Position numbers and translations under genes: made by a program. This document shows, piece by piece, positions 35,705 through 51,900 of a stretch of DNA of 55,835 bases. Source of the DNA: Duganella sp. Root1480D1 (GTDB lineage Bacteria > Pseudomonadota > Gammaproteobacteria > Burkholderiales > Burkholderiaceae_D); NCBI RefSeq assembly GCF_001427305.1, contig NZ_LMFZ01000016.1:1-55835 (forward strand), written 5' to 3'. Under the pieces are notes generated by a model that saw only the letters and a list, made by a program, of their open reading frames with translations, ran no database searches and was not told the DNA's origin. Position 1 is the first letter of the stretch, and each line of letters starts with the position of its first letter.

Positions 35705-37426
35705 TTGGTTTTGAAAGTCATCTGGGCCGCTCTGCGGCCGTCAGCGCGGGCCGCGCTCGGCGCGTTGCTGCTGACCGGCCTGGCGCATGCCCAGACCACC
35801 GTCTCGGGACCTATCCGCACGAACCAGACCTGGGCCACGAGCGGAAGTCCCTACATCGTCGATGCTGACGTTGCGATCGAAGCGGGCGCTGTCCTGACGA
35901 TCGAGCCTGGCGTGACGGTGCGCCTGGGGACAAATGCGAACCTGGTCGTGAGCAGTGGCACCCTGCGTGCGGAAGGCTCCTCGGCAACGCCCATTATCCT
36001 GACGGCTTCCAGCGACACCCCAGGCGGGAGCCCGGCGCCAGGTGCATGGGGCAACCTCAGCTTCATGGAAGGCACCTCGCCGGCTACGCGACTGGAATGG
36101 GTGCAGGTCAGTTACGGAAAGGGCATCCGCATCCAGGGAGCCTCGCCCACGCTGAATTACGTCGACGTCCGCAATAGCGGCGGCGCGGCGGTCCAGATGG
36201 ATTTGCGCTCGTCGCCAAGTGGCGTTGGCTTGCAAGCTTCCGGCAATGCGGTGAACGGTATCAGCGTGCCGTCTGGAGATATTACGGGCAATGTACAGTG
36301 GAACCTGCGTGGCATCCCATACGTGGTGGCGACGGGCGAAGTCTCGGTTGGCCAACGTCCTTCGATTAGCAGTATTGCGCCGGCAACGATCCAGCAAGGC
36401 GAGACCATTGACGCGGTCGTCACCGGCGTTCGCCTGGACAGTGCCGACAATGCGACCGTCGACGCGGCCGGGGTTAGCACGACCCTGAGACCAGGAGCCA
36501 CTACAACCATTGTGCCGGTGCGTATTACCGCGACCATGGAACAGCCAACAGGCAAGGTAACGTTGGCACTGCAAACAGCGGCCGGCCTGGTGAAGTTCCC
36601 TGCAGGGCTGGAGGTCCTTCCATTCAAACCGACTGTGCGCGTAACCTCGTTGACGCCATCGATCCTGCGTCGCGGCGAGAGCGGCAGCTTCCGTATGGAT
36701 GGCACATACCTGGATGGCTCAACCGTCACATTGCCAGCGAATTCCGGCTTGGTCTTGTCCGGCCTGCAGACGACCGAAACACAAGCAACCTTCACACTTG
36801 CCGCGGCGGCGGACGCCGTGTCGGGCCAAAGGACCCTGCAAGTCGCGAACCCCTCGGTGCCCGACTCCACCGCCACCGCGGCATTGACCGTTATCGACGG
36901 TGCTCCGCGCATTGACACCGACCCGTCGCCGATCTCGCTGTTCCCGAACGGCAGGAACAACACGGTAACGATCCGCCTCTCCGCCGCCGACTCCATCGAC
37001 AACACCGTCGCGTTGTCTTCGTCCGATCCGACCATTGCCACGGTGACCCCAGCGTCGATCACCATTCCGCGCGGCCAGCTGCAAGCGACTGTGCAGGTAT
37101 CTGGCCTGAAGGTTGGTACGGCCTTGCTGAACATGACTTCGGCCACACTGCAGCCGATCAGCTACCAGATTTACGTCGGCAGCGTAGCCAACAACACCCT
37201 GGTTGATCCAGTCCTCGCGCGGCCGGTGGGCGTCGTGCTGTCGAGCGGCTTCGCCCCGGATAGCGTCGCAATTGCTCCACCTGTCGGCATCGTTCTCCTG
37301 CATCACGGGACCGTGCCGGGAGGCGTGGTTAATGCCAGTCCGGTTGGCGTAGTGCTCATGCGCGATCTGAATAGCTCCGACACGACCATCATTTCACCGC
37401 CAGTAAGCGTCGAATTGCGCGAATGA
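35705..37426 (+). CDS. Secreted beta-helix/Ig-like surface protein A1
   Basis: The 573-residue exported protein has a signal peptide ending TGLAHAQ (cleavage near residue 29). Residues 30-190 have the pattern of a right-handed beta-helix found in surface proteins (TNQTW, IEAGAVLTIEPGVTVRLG, PGAWGNLSF). Residues 200-490 are Ig/IPT-like beta domains. The last 75 residues hold four short repeats around P-V-G-V-x-L about 20 residues apart. The start is probably TTG 35705, with GAGG six bases upstream; the copy A2 conserves this TTG and the ribosome binding site, whereas an in-frame ATG at 35672 is not conserved. The stop overlaps an ATG, but B1 most likely starts 30 bases later. Function unknown. 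Confidence 0.85.
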   Translation: MVLKVIWAALRPSARAALGALLLTGLAHAQTTVSGPIRTNQTWATSGSPYIVDADVAIEAGAVLTIEPGVTVRLGTNANLVVSSGTLRAEGSSATPIILTASSDTPGGSPAPGAWGNLSFMEGTSPATRLEWVQVSYGKGIRIQGASPTLNYVDVRNSGGAAVQMDLRSSPSGVGLQASGNAVNGISVPSGDITGNVQWNLRGIPYVVATGEVSVGQRPSISSIAPATIQQGETIDAVVTGVRLDSADNATVDAAGVSTTLRPGATTTIVPVRITATMEQPTGKVTLALQTAAGLVKFPAGLEVLPFKPTVRVTSLTPSILRRGESGSFRMDGTYLDGSTVTLPANSGLVLSGLQTTETQATFTLAAAADAVSGQRTLQVANPSVPDSTATAALTVIDGAPRIDTDPSPISLFPNGRNNTVTIRLSAADSIDNTVALSSSDPTIATVTPASITIPRGQLQATVQVSGLKVGTALLNMTSATLQPISYQIYVGSVANNTLVDPVLARPVGVVLSSGFAPDSVAIAPPVGIVLLHHGTVPGGVVNASPVGVVLMRDLNSSDTTIISPPVSVELRE

Positions 37427-37455
37427 ATTACAGAATATTTGGAAAAGGAACAGAG

Positions 37456-38991
37456 ATGAAAACAAGCATGCCAATAGCGAAAGCCAGCCTGGCCGCAGTA
37501 CTGTTGTCGAGCGCGAGCGTCAGCCTGGCCGGTGTGACGAGCGGCAGCACCGGCGCGGACGGCGCATTCAACCCAACGGCCAACGTTAGTGTGCAATTGC
37601 CTGAAAGCGGTGTGCTGAACTACACGAGCATGAATATTCCCGCTGGCGTCACTGTTACGTTCAAGAAGAATGGCAGGAACACGCCGGTCACCATGCTGGT
37701 CTCCGGCGATGCCACCATCGCCGGCACCATATCGATAGATGGTGCAACCCCAACGAGCGTCTTCAACTACAGCATTGGCGGAATTGCGGGACCTGGGGGT
37801 TATGACGGTGGCAAAGGCGGGGCTGTTGCCGATGCATCGTTGTGGACGTTTGGAGGAAAGAGTCCCAATACAGGGCGCGCCGGCTTTGGCCCCGGCGGTG
37901 GCTTGCCTGGGACCGCAATTAAACCCGGGGCATACGGATGGGGGCAACAAGACTATATACACGTTAGCCCCGCAACCGGCGCAGCATTTGGCAGCAGCAT
38001 CCCTGCTCTTGGTAACGTCACCTATACCTGTACGACCCCAGGCGTGACGGCATACAGCAATAGCAACCTCATGCCGTTGGTCGGCGGGTCTGGCGGTGGT
38101 GGTGGTGCGGGTGGTGCGCGCTTGCCGGGCGGCGGCGGCGGCGGCGGCGGCGGTGCACTCCTCATCGCGGCTGACGGAACGATCAATATCACCGGATTGA
38201 TTTCCGCGAATGGTGGCAACGGCGAATTCACTACAAGTGGTACTGGGCCAGGACCCGGTTCGCGCGGCGGCGGCGGTAGTGGCGGCGCAATTCGCATAGT
38301 GGCAACGACCATCTCGGGCACTGGTACGTTGAAAGCTGACGGAGGCGGCGGAAACATCGCTGGTTATGCAAATGTAGATAACGCGGGAACGAGATATAAC
38401 GTTTGTTCAGCAGACCCAAGAAGTGTTTACGGGTCCCCCGGCCGGATTCGCCTCGAAGCTGTGAATCTGCAGTTCACAAGTAACACGTCGCCGTCCTACA
38501 CCAGCGACGTTCCCGGCCCAATCGTCATGCCGGGCGGCGTACCAATGCTGTCGGTCGTAAGCGTTGCCGGTCAAGCTGTGCCTGCCAATCCGAATGGTTA
38601 CAACGACCTGATCCTGTCCAGCGCTACCACCATCGTCCCGGTGGTCATTTCCACCAAAGCAATCCCGGTAGGAAGTGTTGTAGTAGTGAAGTTGCTGCCA
38701 CCGCTTGGAACACCAGTCCTGTTCTCGGCACCGCCGACAACCGGCACGACTGACAATGGGACGACGACGGTCGACGTAGATCTTGGCCGTGGCGCCAACG
38801 TTGTCCAGGCTTCGGTGACCTTCACCGTCTCGCAGTCCAACGGCGTCGCCATGGCCCCACTGGCCGGCAACGAACAGGTCGCCCAGGTACGCCTGGAGTC
38901 CGTTCTGGGCGCCGGCGAACAACTGGCCACCCTGATCACCGTCAGCGGCAAGGAATACAAGGTGCCGGCGGCATCCCTCGCAGGTATTTGA
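37456..38991 (+). CDS. Secreted glycine-rich protein B1
   Basis: This 511-residue exported protein has a signal peptide ending SVSLAG. The mature start GSTGADGAF and the LPESGVLNYTSMNIPAGVTVTFKK block look like a beta-helix. The middle (about 105-320) is very Gly-rich with a run of nine Gly near residue 230. The C-terminal 45 residues, starting APLAGNEQVAQVRLES and ending VPAASLAGI, are almost identical in B2. ATG 37456 with AAGGAA five bases upstream and a good signal peptide is preferred to ATG 37423, which overlaps the A1 stop. No known domain was recognised. The conserved tail suggests an anchoring, sorting or docking role. Confidence 0.85.
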   Translation: MKTSMPIAKASLAAVLLSSASVSLAGVTSGSTGADGAFNPTANVSVQLPESGVLNYTSMNIPAGVTVTFKKNGRNTPVTMLVSGDATIAGTISIDGATPTSVFNYSIGGIAGPGGYDGGKGGAVADASLWTFGGKSPNTGRAGFGPGGGLPGTAIKPGAYGWGQQDYIHVSPATGAAFGSSIPALGNVTYTCTTPGVTAYSNSNLMPLVGGSGGGGGAGGARLPGGGGGGGGGALLIAADGTINITGLISANGGNGEFTTSGTGPGPGSRGGGGSGGAIRIVATTISGTGTLKADGGGGNIAGYANVDNAGTRYNVCSADPRSVYGSPGRIRLEAVNLQFTSNTSPSYTSDVPGPIVMPGGVPMLSVVSVAGQAVPANPNGYNDLILSSATTIVPVVISTKAIPVGSVVVVKLLPPLGTPVLFSAPPTTGTTDNGTTTVDVDLGRGANVVQASVTFTVSQSNGVAMAPLAGNEQVAQVRLESVLGAGEQLATLITVSGKEYKVPAASLAGI

Positions 38992-39039
38992 TCGCGCCCC
39001 AACGCGCGGATAAAAAGAGTGCTTGCCATTACGACTTTG

Positions 39040-39058
39040 TTTTTGCAATTTTTTTGCG
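39040..39058 (+). repeat. Conserved leader element, copy 2
   Basis: Same 19-base T-rich element as at 35626-35644 with a single C-to-T change, located in the 131-bp gap between B1 and A2. The downstream sequence including GGAATTCGAGGTGT and the TTG start is also shared with the A1 leader, showing that the duplicated unit includes the 5' leader. Confidence 0.7.
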
Positions 39059-39122
39059 ATATGCAGCAGAACTAGTGCGCAGAGCGGGATGCCTGTTCTG
39101 CGCCGGAATTCGAGGTGTTTGT

Positions 39123-40871
39123 TTGGTTTTGAAAGTCATCTGGGCCGCGTTGCGGCCACCGGCGCGAGCTGCGATCGGCGCGCTGCTGCTGACCGGGCTG
39201 GCGCACGCCCAGACCACCGTGTCAGGGCCCGTCCGCACGAACCAGACGTGGGGCGCCCGCGGCAGCCCATATATGGTCGATGCTGACGTTGCGATCGAGG
39301 CAGGAGCCGTCCTGACGATTGAGCCTGGCGTCACGGTGCGCTTGGGTGCAAATGCGAACCTGGTAGTGAGTGAAGGCGCCCTCCGGGCGGTCGGTACCGT
39401 GGCAGCCCCGATTGTGCTGACCGCATCCACCGATATGCCGGGCGGCAGCCCTGCGGCTGGCGCCTGGGGCAATGTCAGCTTCCTCGAAGGGACGTCCGCC
39501 AGCACGCGACTGGAATGGGTACAGGTCAATTACGGCAAAGGCATCCTCATCCAGGGGGCTTCGCCCGTGCTCAATTACGTGGACATCCGCCACAGCAGCG
39601 GTGCCGCAGTGCAGATGGATTTGCGCTCCTCGCCGAGCGGCGTTGGCTTGCAGGCTTCTGGCAATGCAGTGAACGGCATCAGTGTGCCCGCGGGCGATAT
39701 CAGCGGCAGCGTGCAATGGAATCTGCGCGGCATTCCGTATGTGGTTGCCGCAGGCGAAGTTTCGGTCGGCGCCCGTCCAAAGATCAATGCGGTAAGCCCA
39801 ACGACTGTCCAACAGGGTGACATGATCGATGCTGTGCTTAGCGGTTCGCGCCTGGCAGGTGCGGAGAGCGTCACTGCCGACGCCGCCGGCGTAACTGTTG
39901 CGATCATCGCGGGCGCGAGCGATAGCAGTGTGCCGGTGCGCATCGCTGTCACACGTGATCAGCCTGCCGGCAAAGTGAATTTGTCCCTGCAGACTGCAGC
40001 CGGCCTGGTGCGGTTGCCGGCTGCATTGGAAGTGATTCCGGCCCGGCCAACCGTGCGCGTGAGCAGCATGACGCCGTCCTACCTGCGCGTTGGTACCAGC
40101 GCCGCTTTCCAGATGACGGGGACTTACCTGAATGGTGCGAACATCGCATTGCCGCAGGACTCAGGCATGACCCTGAGCGACCTGGTAACTACGGAAACCA
40201 CGGCCAACTTCAAGCTTACAGCGGTCCAACAGGCACCGCTCGGCGAGAAGGCGCTGCTGGTGACCAATGCAACGGCGCCGGATACGTCGGCTACGGTCAA
40301 ATTGAGCGTCGTCAATGGCGCGCCGGCTGTCTCGACCGACCCTGCCCAGATATCGATCGCGCCAAACGCGCAAGCCAACAGTGTCACATTGCGACTGTCG
40401 TCTGCGGACGTGATCGCGCACGACCTTTCCCTGGCGCTGGATGACCCGGATATTGCGACGGTATCGCCTGCGCGGCTGACAATCCCGGCCGGAGCGCAGC
40501 AGGCCACCGTCACGCTAAGCGGACTGAAAGTCGGCACCACCATGTTGACTGCCACGTCCCCCACCCTCGCCACGATCAAATTCCCGGTCTATGTCGGCAG
40601 CATTGCCGACGGCACCGTCATCGGTCCAATCGTGTCCGCACCTGTCGACGTGAAAGTGTTCTTTGCACCGAACGTATTTAATGGTGGTGTCGCGGTGACA
40701 GGGAAGCCTGTGGGCGTACAGGTCTTCAGTGTAAGCAATGCATTCGAAGGCCCGACAACAATCAGCGGTAAGCCAATCGGTGTGCACGTGTTCGGTACAG
40801 CAGGGGCAGCGGTGGGAGAAATCTCAACCTATTCCAAGACTGTTGGCGTAACGGTTAAAAAGACTCAGTAA
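39123..40871 (+). CDS. Secreted beta-helix/Ig-like surface protein A2
   Basis: This 582-residue paralogue of A1 is roughly four-fifths identical by eye over the beta-helix half (for example AAVQMDLRSSPSGVGLQASG is unchanged) but strongly diverged in the Ig-like half. The C-terminal repeats are kept in number but not in sequence: A-P-V-D-V-K-V, K-P-V-G-V-Q-V, K-P-I-G-V-H-V and K-T-V-G-V-T-V. The TTG start with GAGG seven bases upstream is conserved with A1. The pattern suggests a constant scaffold with a variable outer half. B2 follows 21 bases later. Confidence 0.85.
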   Translation: MVLKVIWAALRPPARAAIGALLLTGLAHAQTTVSGPVRTNQTWGARGSPYMVDADVAIEAGAVLTIEPGVTVRLGANANLVVSEGALRAVGTVAAPIVLTASTDMPGGSPAAGAWGNVSFLEGTSASTRLEWVQVNYGKGILIQGASPVLNYVDIRHSSGAAVQMDLRSSPSGVGLQASGNAVNGISVPAGDISGSVQWNLRGIPYVVAAGEVSVGARPKINAVSPTTVQQGDMIDAVLSGSRLAGAESVTADAAGVTVAIIAGASDSSVPVRIAVTRDQPAGKVNLSLQTAAGLVRLPAALEVIPARPTVRVSSMTPSYLRVGTSAAFQMTGTYLNGANIALPQDSGMTLSDLVTTETTANFKLTAVQQAPLGEKALLVTNATAPDTSATVKLSVVNGAPAVSTDPAQISIAPNAQANSVTLRLSSADVIAHDLSLALDDPDIATVSPARLTIPAGAQQATVTLSGLKVGTTMLTATSPTLATIKFPVYVGSIADGTVIGPIVSAPVDVKVFFAPNVFNGGVAVTGKPVGVQVFSVSNAFEGPTTISGKPIGVHVFGTAGAAVGEISTYSKTVGVTVKKTQ

Positions 40872-40892
40872 GCGAAAGAAGGAATGAAGAAT

Positions 40893-42425
40893 ATGAAATC
40901 GAACAAGCCGATGACGAAGCTGGCACTCGCCAGCATCATGGCAGCCCTCAGCGCCAACAGCATGGCAGCATTCAACAGCGGCAGTACCGGCGCCAACGGT
41001 GCTTTGCTCATCACCACATCCGGCACCACCACAATCGACCTGCCGCCTGATGGAGTGTTGAACTACACGACCGTTACGATCAACGCTGGTGCCTCAGTCA
41101 TCTTCAAGCGTAACGCAGCCAACACGCCGGTCACGCTCCTGGCGAGCGGTGATGTCACGATCGCCGGCAGCATCACCATCTCCGGTTCGAATGTCGACAC
41201 GAGCCAACAAGGCGGCAAAGGTGGTCCTGGCGGTTTTGATGGTGGCCGAGGCGGCTCTTTCATCGACGCGTCGCAATGGAAAGCTAACGGTGAGCCAACT
41301 TTCAATGCGGGCAGCCCTGGCTTTGGGCCTGGCGGGGGCGCTGGTGGCGGTGTGGTCCTGCCGGGGCCCAGCGGCATGACAAGCTCGAGTACGGTACCCT
41401 TCCTGCGCCATGGAACTGGTGGCGCATATGGCGGCAGGTTGGCGGCATTTCCGGCAAGCTCCGTCAAATGCGCACACCCTGAAGTGCCTGGATATGGCAA
41501 TGTGAACCTGATGCCGCTGATGGGGGGCTCGGGTGGCGGCGGCGGTGCTGGCGGCAACCGCGCTCCTGGCGGCGGCGGTGGCGGCGGCGGCGGGGCCATC
41601 CTGATTGCGTCATCTGGAGTGATCAACCTTACTGGCGGCATTTACGCGAACGGCGGCAACGCTTCCACGTCCTTTAGTGGCGCTTCTGAGGGCGGTGCCG
41701 GCAGCGGCGGTGCGGTACGCCTTGTTGCAAACATCATTCGCGGCAACGGCGCCATCACCGCCACAGGTGGCTCGCATAACGGCACTGGCGGCAGCGGCAA
41801 TGCGGCTGCGGCTGGCGATTCGCCCTTCGGAATTTGCCAGTCCCCTGATACTGGCTGGACCTACGCGGGCCCAGGCCGCATCCGCCTGGAAGCCGCGATC
41901 ATGGAGCGTACCGCCGGTACCAATCCTACGTTCACCTACGACCTTCCGAGTGCAATCGTTGTTCCCGGCGGCACGCCAGGAATCACGATTGCCAGCATCG
42001 GCGGCAAGCCGGTTCCGGACAATCCTACCGGTTATGGGGACCTGAGTTTTGACGAGCCAGGTAACCAGAGCGTAGTCATTAACACCACCGGCGTTCCGGT
42101 CGGCAGCATTGTTACGCTGTCCGTCGCGCAGGCAGGCCTTGCCACAGCAACCAAGATCGTTGGCGCTCCAACCACAGGCACCAAGGCCAGTGCGACCACC
42201 TCGATCGACGTCGCATTGACTGGCGGCTCCAACACTATCCAGGCTGCCATCACCTTCACGGTGGGCGGCCAGGCTGCCGCGGCCCTGGCGCCACTTGCTG
42301 GCAATGAAAACGTGGCCCAGGTGCGCCTGGAGTCCGTGTTGGGCGCCGGTCAACAGCTAGCCACCCTGATCACTGTCAGCGGCAAAGAGTACAAGGTGCC
42401 GGCAGCATCCCTCGCGGGTATTTGA
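40893..42425 (+). CDS. Secreted glycine-rich protein B2
   Basis: The 510-residue paralogue of B1 has a signal peptide ending NSMAA. The same layout applies: GSTGANGA, LPPDGVLNYTTVTINAG, a Gly-rich middle with long Gly runs (APGGGGGGGGGAIL), then a beta-rich part and the shared tail ending VPAASLAGI. Two Cys positions and the MPLMGGSGGGGGAGG core are also shared with B1. ATG 40893 is preferred because AAGGA lies nine bases upstream; ATG 40884 sits almost on top of it. Confidence 0.85.
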   Translation: MKSNKPMTKLALASIMAALSANSMAAFNSGSTGANGALLITTSGTTTIDLPPDGVLNYTTVTINAGASVIFKRNAANTPVTLLASGDVTIAGSITISGSNVDTSQQGGKGGPGGFDGGRGGSFIDASQWKANGEPTFNAGSPGFGPGGGAGGGVVLPGPSGMTSSSTVPFLRHGTGGAYGGRLAAFPASSVKCAHPEVPGYGNVNLMPLMGGSGGGGGAGGNRAPGGGGGGGGGAILIASSGVINLTGGIYANGGNASTSFSGASEGGAGSGGAVRLVANIIRGNGAITATGGSHNGTGGSGNAAAAGDSPFGICQSPDTGWTYAGPGRIRLEAAIMERTAGTNPTFTYDLPSAIVVPGGTPGITIASIGGKPVPDNPTGYGDLSFDEPGNQSVVINTTGVPVGSIVTLSVAQAGLATATKIVGAPTTGTKASATTSIDVALTGGSNTIQAAITFTVGGQAAAALAPLAGNENVAQVRLESVLGAGQQLATLITVSGKEYKVPAASLAGI

Positions 42426-42472
42426 TCCCTCTGCCGCGGTGCGGCTAAAAGAAAAGAACAGAAGTTCGTCAT

Positions 42473-48889
<6,417 letters not shown>

Positions 48890-48913
48890 CGTGTTCACGA
48901 GAAATTGAAGAAA

Positions 48914-51900
48914 ATGAACAAGCAGAATAAATACAATTTGATGCGAATCGCTGGGCTGGCAACGTTGTTGGGACTCGCACCTATATGCGGTGCACAGCAG
49001 GCAAGCACTGTCGACCCAATCGCCGCCTATGAAGAGAGCCTTCGCATCAACACGAACATGCCGGGCGGGAAATTCACCGTCAGCACGGTGGATATGCGCA
49101 TCAAGATCGCCAATGGCTATTTCACTTGGAGCCGGGAATACGACGGTAACGGCTGGAGATTCTCGCCTCACTTGGCTCCGTTGCGGTTTGACGGGCCCCG
49201 AGTTCCTCTCGGAATGGGGGCAGGTGGCGGCGGTAGCGGTGGGGGCGGCGGTTCCGCGGCTGCACCTACGCCGCCCGCGCCAGTACAGGAGTCGTTTGGA
49301 TATGTCGGTGCGTTTGTGGCGTATGAATCCGACCCTAACCTTGTTTCGGTCCCATTGGCATCGATAGAGCAGGTTATACGCAACGGCGCAATATTTGAGG
49401 CCGATGAGAAATACCGTTTTTATCAGCAAAAAGGTTCGACTTCTGGTCGCTACTTTGTAGAAAGCACTTTCATTCAAGACCGAGGAGTCTTCTATCGGTG
49501 GCAAGATCGGTCCGGTGATTGGGTCTTATTCGATGCCAAGACAGGCGTCGATTCTTATGGCGACGCCAATGGGTTGACCGCCAGCATGGAATACGAGAAT
49601 GGGCCTGCCATTGACGGTAGGAAAGGCAAAAGGCTGAAAGCAGTCAAAGATCGTAATGGCAACGTCGTCCTTACCTTCGTCTACGACCAGGTCCATCCAA
49701 CTGCACTTCGCGAGGTGCGCGAGGTTTTGCTTCCAGGGGAAAGTTTCGCGCCCCGCGTGGTCAAGTACGACTATGACTTCAGCCATGAGGCTAGCGGTGT
49801 GCAACTGCTGACGAAAGCCACTGATGCCGGCGGCAATACCACCTCCTTCGGCTACGACGACACATTCCGCCTGACATCGATCACCGATGGCGAGGGACAT
49901 ACACGCCGCGTCGAGTACCAAGGCAAAAGTAGCCGTAAGGTAAAGGAGGTCGAGGCTGACGGAACTGTAACGGCTTTTGAGTATTCGTATGACAAGATGA
50001 AAAAGCAATACGCTGTCCGTGCAACTCAAACCACAGTGGACGACCGCCGCGTGGAAGAGGAATTTTACGACATAGATGGGGCTCAAATTCGCAAGGAGAT
50101 TAATGGCGAACTCGTTGAAGAATATATTAAGGATGGCGGAAGAGAGTCATACCAATTAAATGCAATGGGTTTTGTCGTAAAAACGACTACGAATGAGTTT
50201 GACTTGGTTGCACGAATCGACTACCCGAACGGATCGGCTTACTCGGCCGAATATTCACCGCTCAATTTGCGTAAGACGAAAGAGATTGATGAAGGTGGAA
50301 TGGTTACGAGTTATGAGTACGACGAAAAAGGCAACCTTATAAAATCTGTTGCTGCAGTTGATAAACAAAAGCAACGCATCACGACATACAAAAGAAATGC
50401 TTTTGGCGATGCTGCTGAGGTTCGATTTCATGGCCGCACCGAGGCTAACGGCTTGATGAGCCTTGATTCTGTATGGACCTTCGAATTTGATCAGCGAGGC
50501 AATGTTAATAAGAGTGTTGATCCAGAGGGAAATGTTCGCCGCTATACCTACAATTCGGACGAAATTTTGACATCTAGCGTCGATCCCTATGGAAATACCA
50601 CAATAACAGACGTGGACGGTATGGGGCGGCCAATAAGAAAAACAGACGCTCTTGGGAATTATTCAGCTTATACCTATGACGCAGTTGGAAACCTCTTGAC
50701 TGAGAGAAATAAGCGGGGACTCGTTACGACAAGGAAATTCGATTCCAATAATAATGAAATCGAGGTTAACGAGCCAGGGAACGGTCCAGTATTCGGCACA
50801 TATCAGATGGGGAAACTTGTGCTTTCGCAGGATTCACTGGGCACTATTTCCCGAATGAAATACGACTTGCAAGGACGCTTGTCAAGCCGGGTCGACGGGG
50901 ATGGTAACGCTATTGAATATAGCTATGCCCTTCCCGAAAATACTGAGCAAATCCGGAAAGGGATGAATCAGAATGCTACGAAGGCGAAGTTTCCTACTCG
51001 GAGTGAAGAGTATGAATTCGATCGCCTCGGGAATGTTGTTAAATCAGAGGCGAGATTCGTGAATGACGGAGCAGAAGCCAAGCGCTCCGTCGCCCGCGAG
51101 TACGATAAGAGTGGTGCACTAATAAGGTCGATCATATCTGGGATCAGAGAGACAAAATATTCATATGACGAAATCGGTCAGATTTCAAAAGTCGTCGATG
51201 CCAACGGGAAATCGGTTAACTACATCCATGACGTGCACGGAAATCTTCTGGAAGTAAAAGATCAAAACAACAACATATACAAATTTGAATTCAATAGATT
51301 AGGCCAGATCGTCAACGAGATATTGCCACTCGGACAAAGCTTAAGATTTGACTACGATAAGGCTGGCAATGTTTCTGTCATATCGAGTGCTGAGTCTCAA
51401 GCAAAGCTTATATATGACAAAGTAAATCGTATATCTAACATTAACTATTCAAGCGGCGCAGATGAGCCTGAGCAGGAAGTCGAATATATATGGAATTCTG
51501 ACGATAATCTCGCTATGTGGTCTGTTAGGGATGCTCGGGGGAATGAAGTTTCATCTGGGAAGGTGGAGTACAGCGAATTCGGGAAAAAGATAAAATCGAC
51601 AACCTCATTCCCTGGTGGATATAGCCTGAGCGTAGGCTATCAATATAATGCTGTGGGGCAAAAATCCGCCATAATTTGGCCGGACGGGACTTCTATTGCT
51701 TATTCTTGGCGCTCGACAGGCGTGCTTGATGCAATAGCTATTCCTGACGAAGGCGTCATTAAGTATGCTGACTTTTACGAAAATGCGCCCCGCACGGTAT
51801 TGTTCCCCGGCGGGATTAAGCAAACACGAGGATATAATGGTCTTCAAAATCTTGAAAAAGTAACGGTGAAAACAGCGGGGGCGCAGACTTTATTGGCGCT

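Noticed and set aside
38100..38160. Glycine-codon runs (also 41535-41600 and 48661-48720) as a CRISPR or minisatellite
   Set aside because: They are mixed GGC/GGT codon runs inside coding frames with no spacer structure. No CRISPR array was seen anywhere in the window.
42426..42446. GCCGC/GCGGC hairpin as a terminator after B2
   Set aside because: The short stem is not followed by a T run (TAAAAG follows) and the next gene begins 47 bases after the B2 stop on the same strand.
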